From positions 248,001 to 312,000 of the forward strand of contig JADJOX010000008.1 in the NCBI GenBank assembly GCA_016713565.1: 64,000 nucleotides of DNA. Reading direction: 5' to 3'. The DNA is from Ignavibacteriota bacterium (GTDB lineage Bacteria > Bacteroidota > Ignavibacteria > Ignavibacteriales > Melioribacteraceae). This document shows, piece after piece, positions 62,898-64,000 of this stretch. The translations under genes and the position numbers were made by a program. The notes below the pieces were generated by a model. It was given only the letters and a program-made list of their open reading frames with translations, was not told where the DNA came from and searched no databases. Every line of letters begins with the position of its first letter. Position 1 is the stretch's first letter.

Positions 62898-64000
62898 ATG
62901 ACATTAACTGAAATAGCAATTAAAAGACCATCTCTTATAATTGTAATTTTTACTGCTCTTGCAGTACTTGGAATATTTAGTTTCAATCAGTTGGATTATG
63001 AACTATTGCCTAAATTTTCACCGCCAATTGTAACCGTAACAACAATCTATCCGGGCGCTTCTCCTTCCGAAGTGGAAACCGGTATAACAAAAGTAGTTGA
63101 AGACGCACTTTCCGGAATGGATAAAATTTCCGAAATCAGATCTCAATCATTTGAAGGTGTTTCATTTGTAACTATTGAATTGCTGCAGTCTGCAAATCCT
63201 GATATTGCATTACAAGATGCACAAAGAAAAATCAGCGAAGTTTTATCAAAATTTCCTAACGGCGCAAAGTCGCCTACAATCTCAAAAATAGCTATTGATG
63301 AAATACCAGTTATTCGATCGGGAGTAACTTCAAATTTACCTCCAAAGGAATTTAATACCTTTTTAAAAGATCAAGTTAAACCTCATCTTTCAAAAATTTC
63401 GGGGGTTGGACAAATAACACTGATAGGCGGTGATGAAAGGGAAATTCAAGTTAATCTTGATCGCCAAAAATTAAAATCATTCGGTTTATCAATTTCTCAA
63501 GTGGCTCAAATTGTAAAAGCGTCTAACCTAGATTTTCCCACAGGAAATATTAAAGATTCCGACGAACAATTTGTAGTTCGTGTTTCCGGAAAATTTAATA
63601 ATCTAAATGAATTGCGAAATCTTGCTATTGGAGTTTCAAGAAATGGCGGCGCAATTAAACTTAGTGATGTAGCGGAAATAAATAACGGAATTAAAGATTA
63701 TACAAATCACGTTAGAATAAATGGTGTCTCGACAGTCGCGTTGTTTATTTCCAAACAATCAGATGCCAACGCGGTTGATGTCAGTAAATTATCTCGAAAA
63801 AGTATTTCCGAATTGGAAGAAAAATATAAATCTATAAACTTAAAATTCAATATTGTGCAGGATGGTTCACTCTTTACAATAGATGCCGCTAATGCAGTTA
63901 AGGAAGATTTGGCAATTGCGGTTTTACTAGTTGCTTTAGTAATGCTGATGTTTCTTCATAGTATAAGAAATTCAGTAATTGTTATGATCGCAATACCTTC
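62898..64000 (+). CDS. RND family efflux permease (AcrB/MexB-like), partial
   Basis: The plus strand is open from ATG 62898 to the window end, 367 codons; the rest of the ~1030-residue protein is beyond the edge. The start MTLTEIAIKRPSLIIVIFTA and the first helix, then PKFSPPIVTVTTIYPGASPS and EVETGITKVVEDALSGM of the porter domain, are classic HAE-1-type sequence. IGVSRNGGAIKLSDVAEI and NGVSTVALFISKQSDANAVD follow. It is the proton-driven pump of the operon; AAGGG precedes the ATG. Substrate unknown. Confidence 0.95.
   Translation, partial: MTLTEIAIKRPSLIIVIFTALAVLGIFSFNQLDYELLPKFSPPIVTVTTIYPGASPSEVETGITKVVEDALSGMDKISEIRSQSFEGVSFVTIELLQSANPDIALQDAQRKISEVLSKFPNGAKSPTISKIAIDEIPVIRSGVTSNLPPKEFNTFLKDQVKPHLSKISGVGQITLIGGDEREIQVNLDRQKLKSFGLSISQVAQIVKASNLDFPTGNIKDSDEQFVVRVSGKFNNLNELRNLAIGVSRNGGAIKLSDVAEINNGIKDYTNHVRINGVSTVALFISKQSDANAVDVSKLSRKSISELEEKYKSINLKFNIVQDGSLFTIDAANAVKEDLAIAVLLVALVMLMFLHSIRNSVIVMIAIP

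Overview
The window is an AT-rich bacterial chromosome segment. It probably comes from the Ignavibacteria/Chlorobi side of the Bacteroidota superphylum. Pointers are a C-terminal type IX secretion sorting tail with the NYPNPFNP motif, many outer-membrane beta-barrel and TonB receptor proteins, DUF4837, a YpdA-type bacillithiol reductase, and a tilS-hpt-ftsH core. Several genes have clear Shine-Dalgarno sites (GGAGG, AGGAGG) and TTG starts, which argues against a typical Bacteroidia/Flavobacteriia genome, where such sites are rare. This placement is inference; there is no rRNA in the window.

Layout. 1-7.4 kb: a partial outer-membrane protein, an unusual HU protein with a histone-H1-like tail, ypdA, a frameshifted secreted sugar dehydrogenase, an EVE protein and a hydrolase. 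7.4-21.2 kb: a long rightward run with DUF192, addB, greA, tilS, hpt, ftsH, a polyprenol-kinase-like gene, DUF4837, truA (broken by an in-frame TAA), DUF2231, a small barrel, a crotonase and an unknown. 21.2-30.6 kb leftward: an inactive-type M16 peptidase, two tandem multi-domain OmpA proteins with duplicated terminators, kdsC and an Oar-like TonB receptor. 30.9-35.9 kb rightward: a second TonB receptor, an ENPP-type phosphodiesterase and an active-type M16 peptidase.

35.9-39.4 kb is the least ordinary stretch. It holds yajQ, a tRNA-like fragment, a decayed GIY-YIG nuclease and tRNA-Pro, then an HDOD gene, then three related small two-helix membrane proteins of unknown function. From 39.4 kb come a probable PyrR-regulated leader and pyrR-pyrB-pyrC, a fibronectin-III lipoprotein, a very large histidine kinase overlapping addA, a secreted M3 peptidase and a GMP reductase-like enzyme. 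54-57 kb has two TPR proteins around an HU/IHF gene, a 31-codon bS22/mS38-like ribosomal protein and tRNA-Thr. The right end is a TetR-TolC-MFP-RND efflux operon with a candidate promoter/operator, cut by the window edge.

Most of the window is ordinary housekeeping and envelope biology. I see no CRISPR array, restriction or toxin-antitoxin system, complete mobile element or prophage. The best candidates for something undescribed are the small membrane-protein locus at 38.1-39.3 kb and the GIY-YIG relic beside tRNA-Pro. Two otherwise well-kept genes (truA and the sugar dehydrogenase) carry single disabling changes that need checking against reads.
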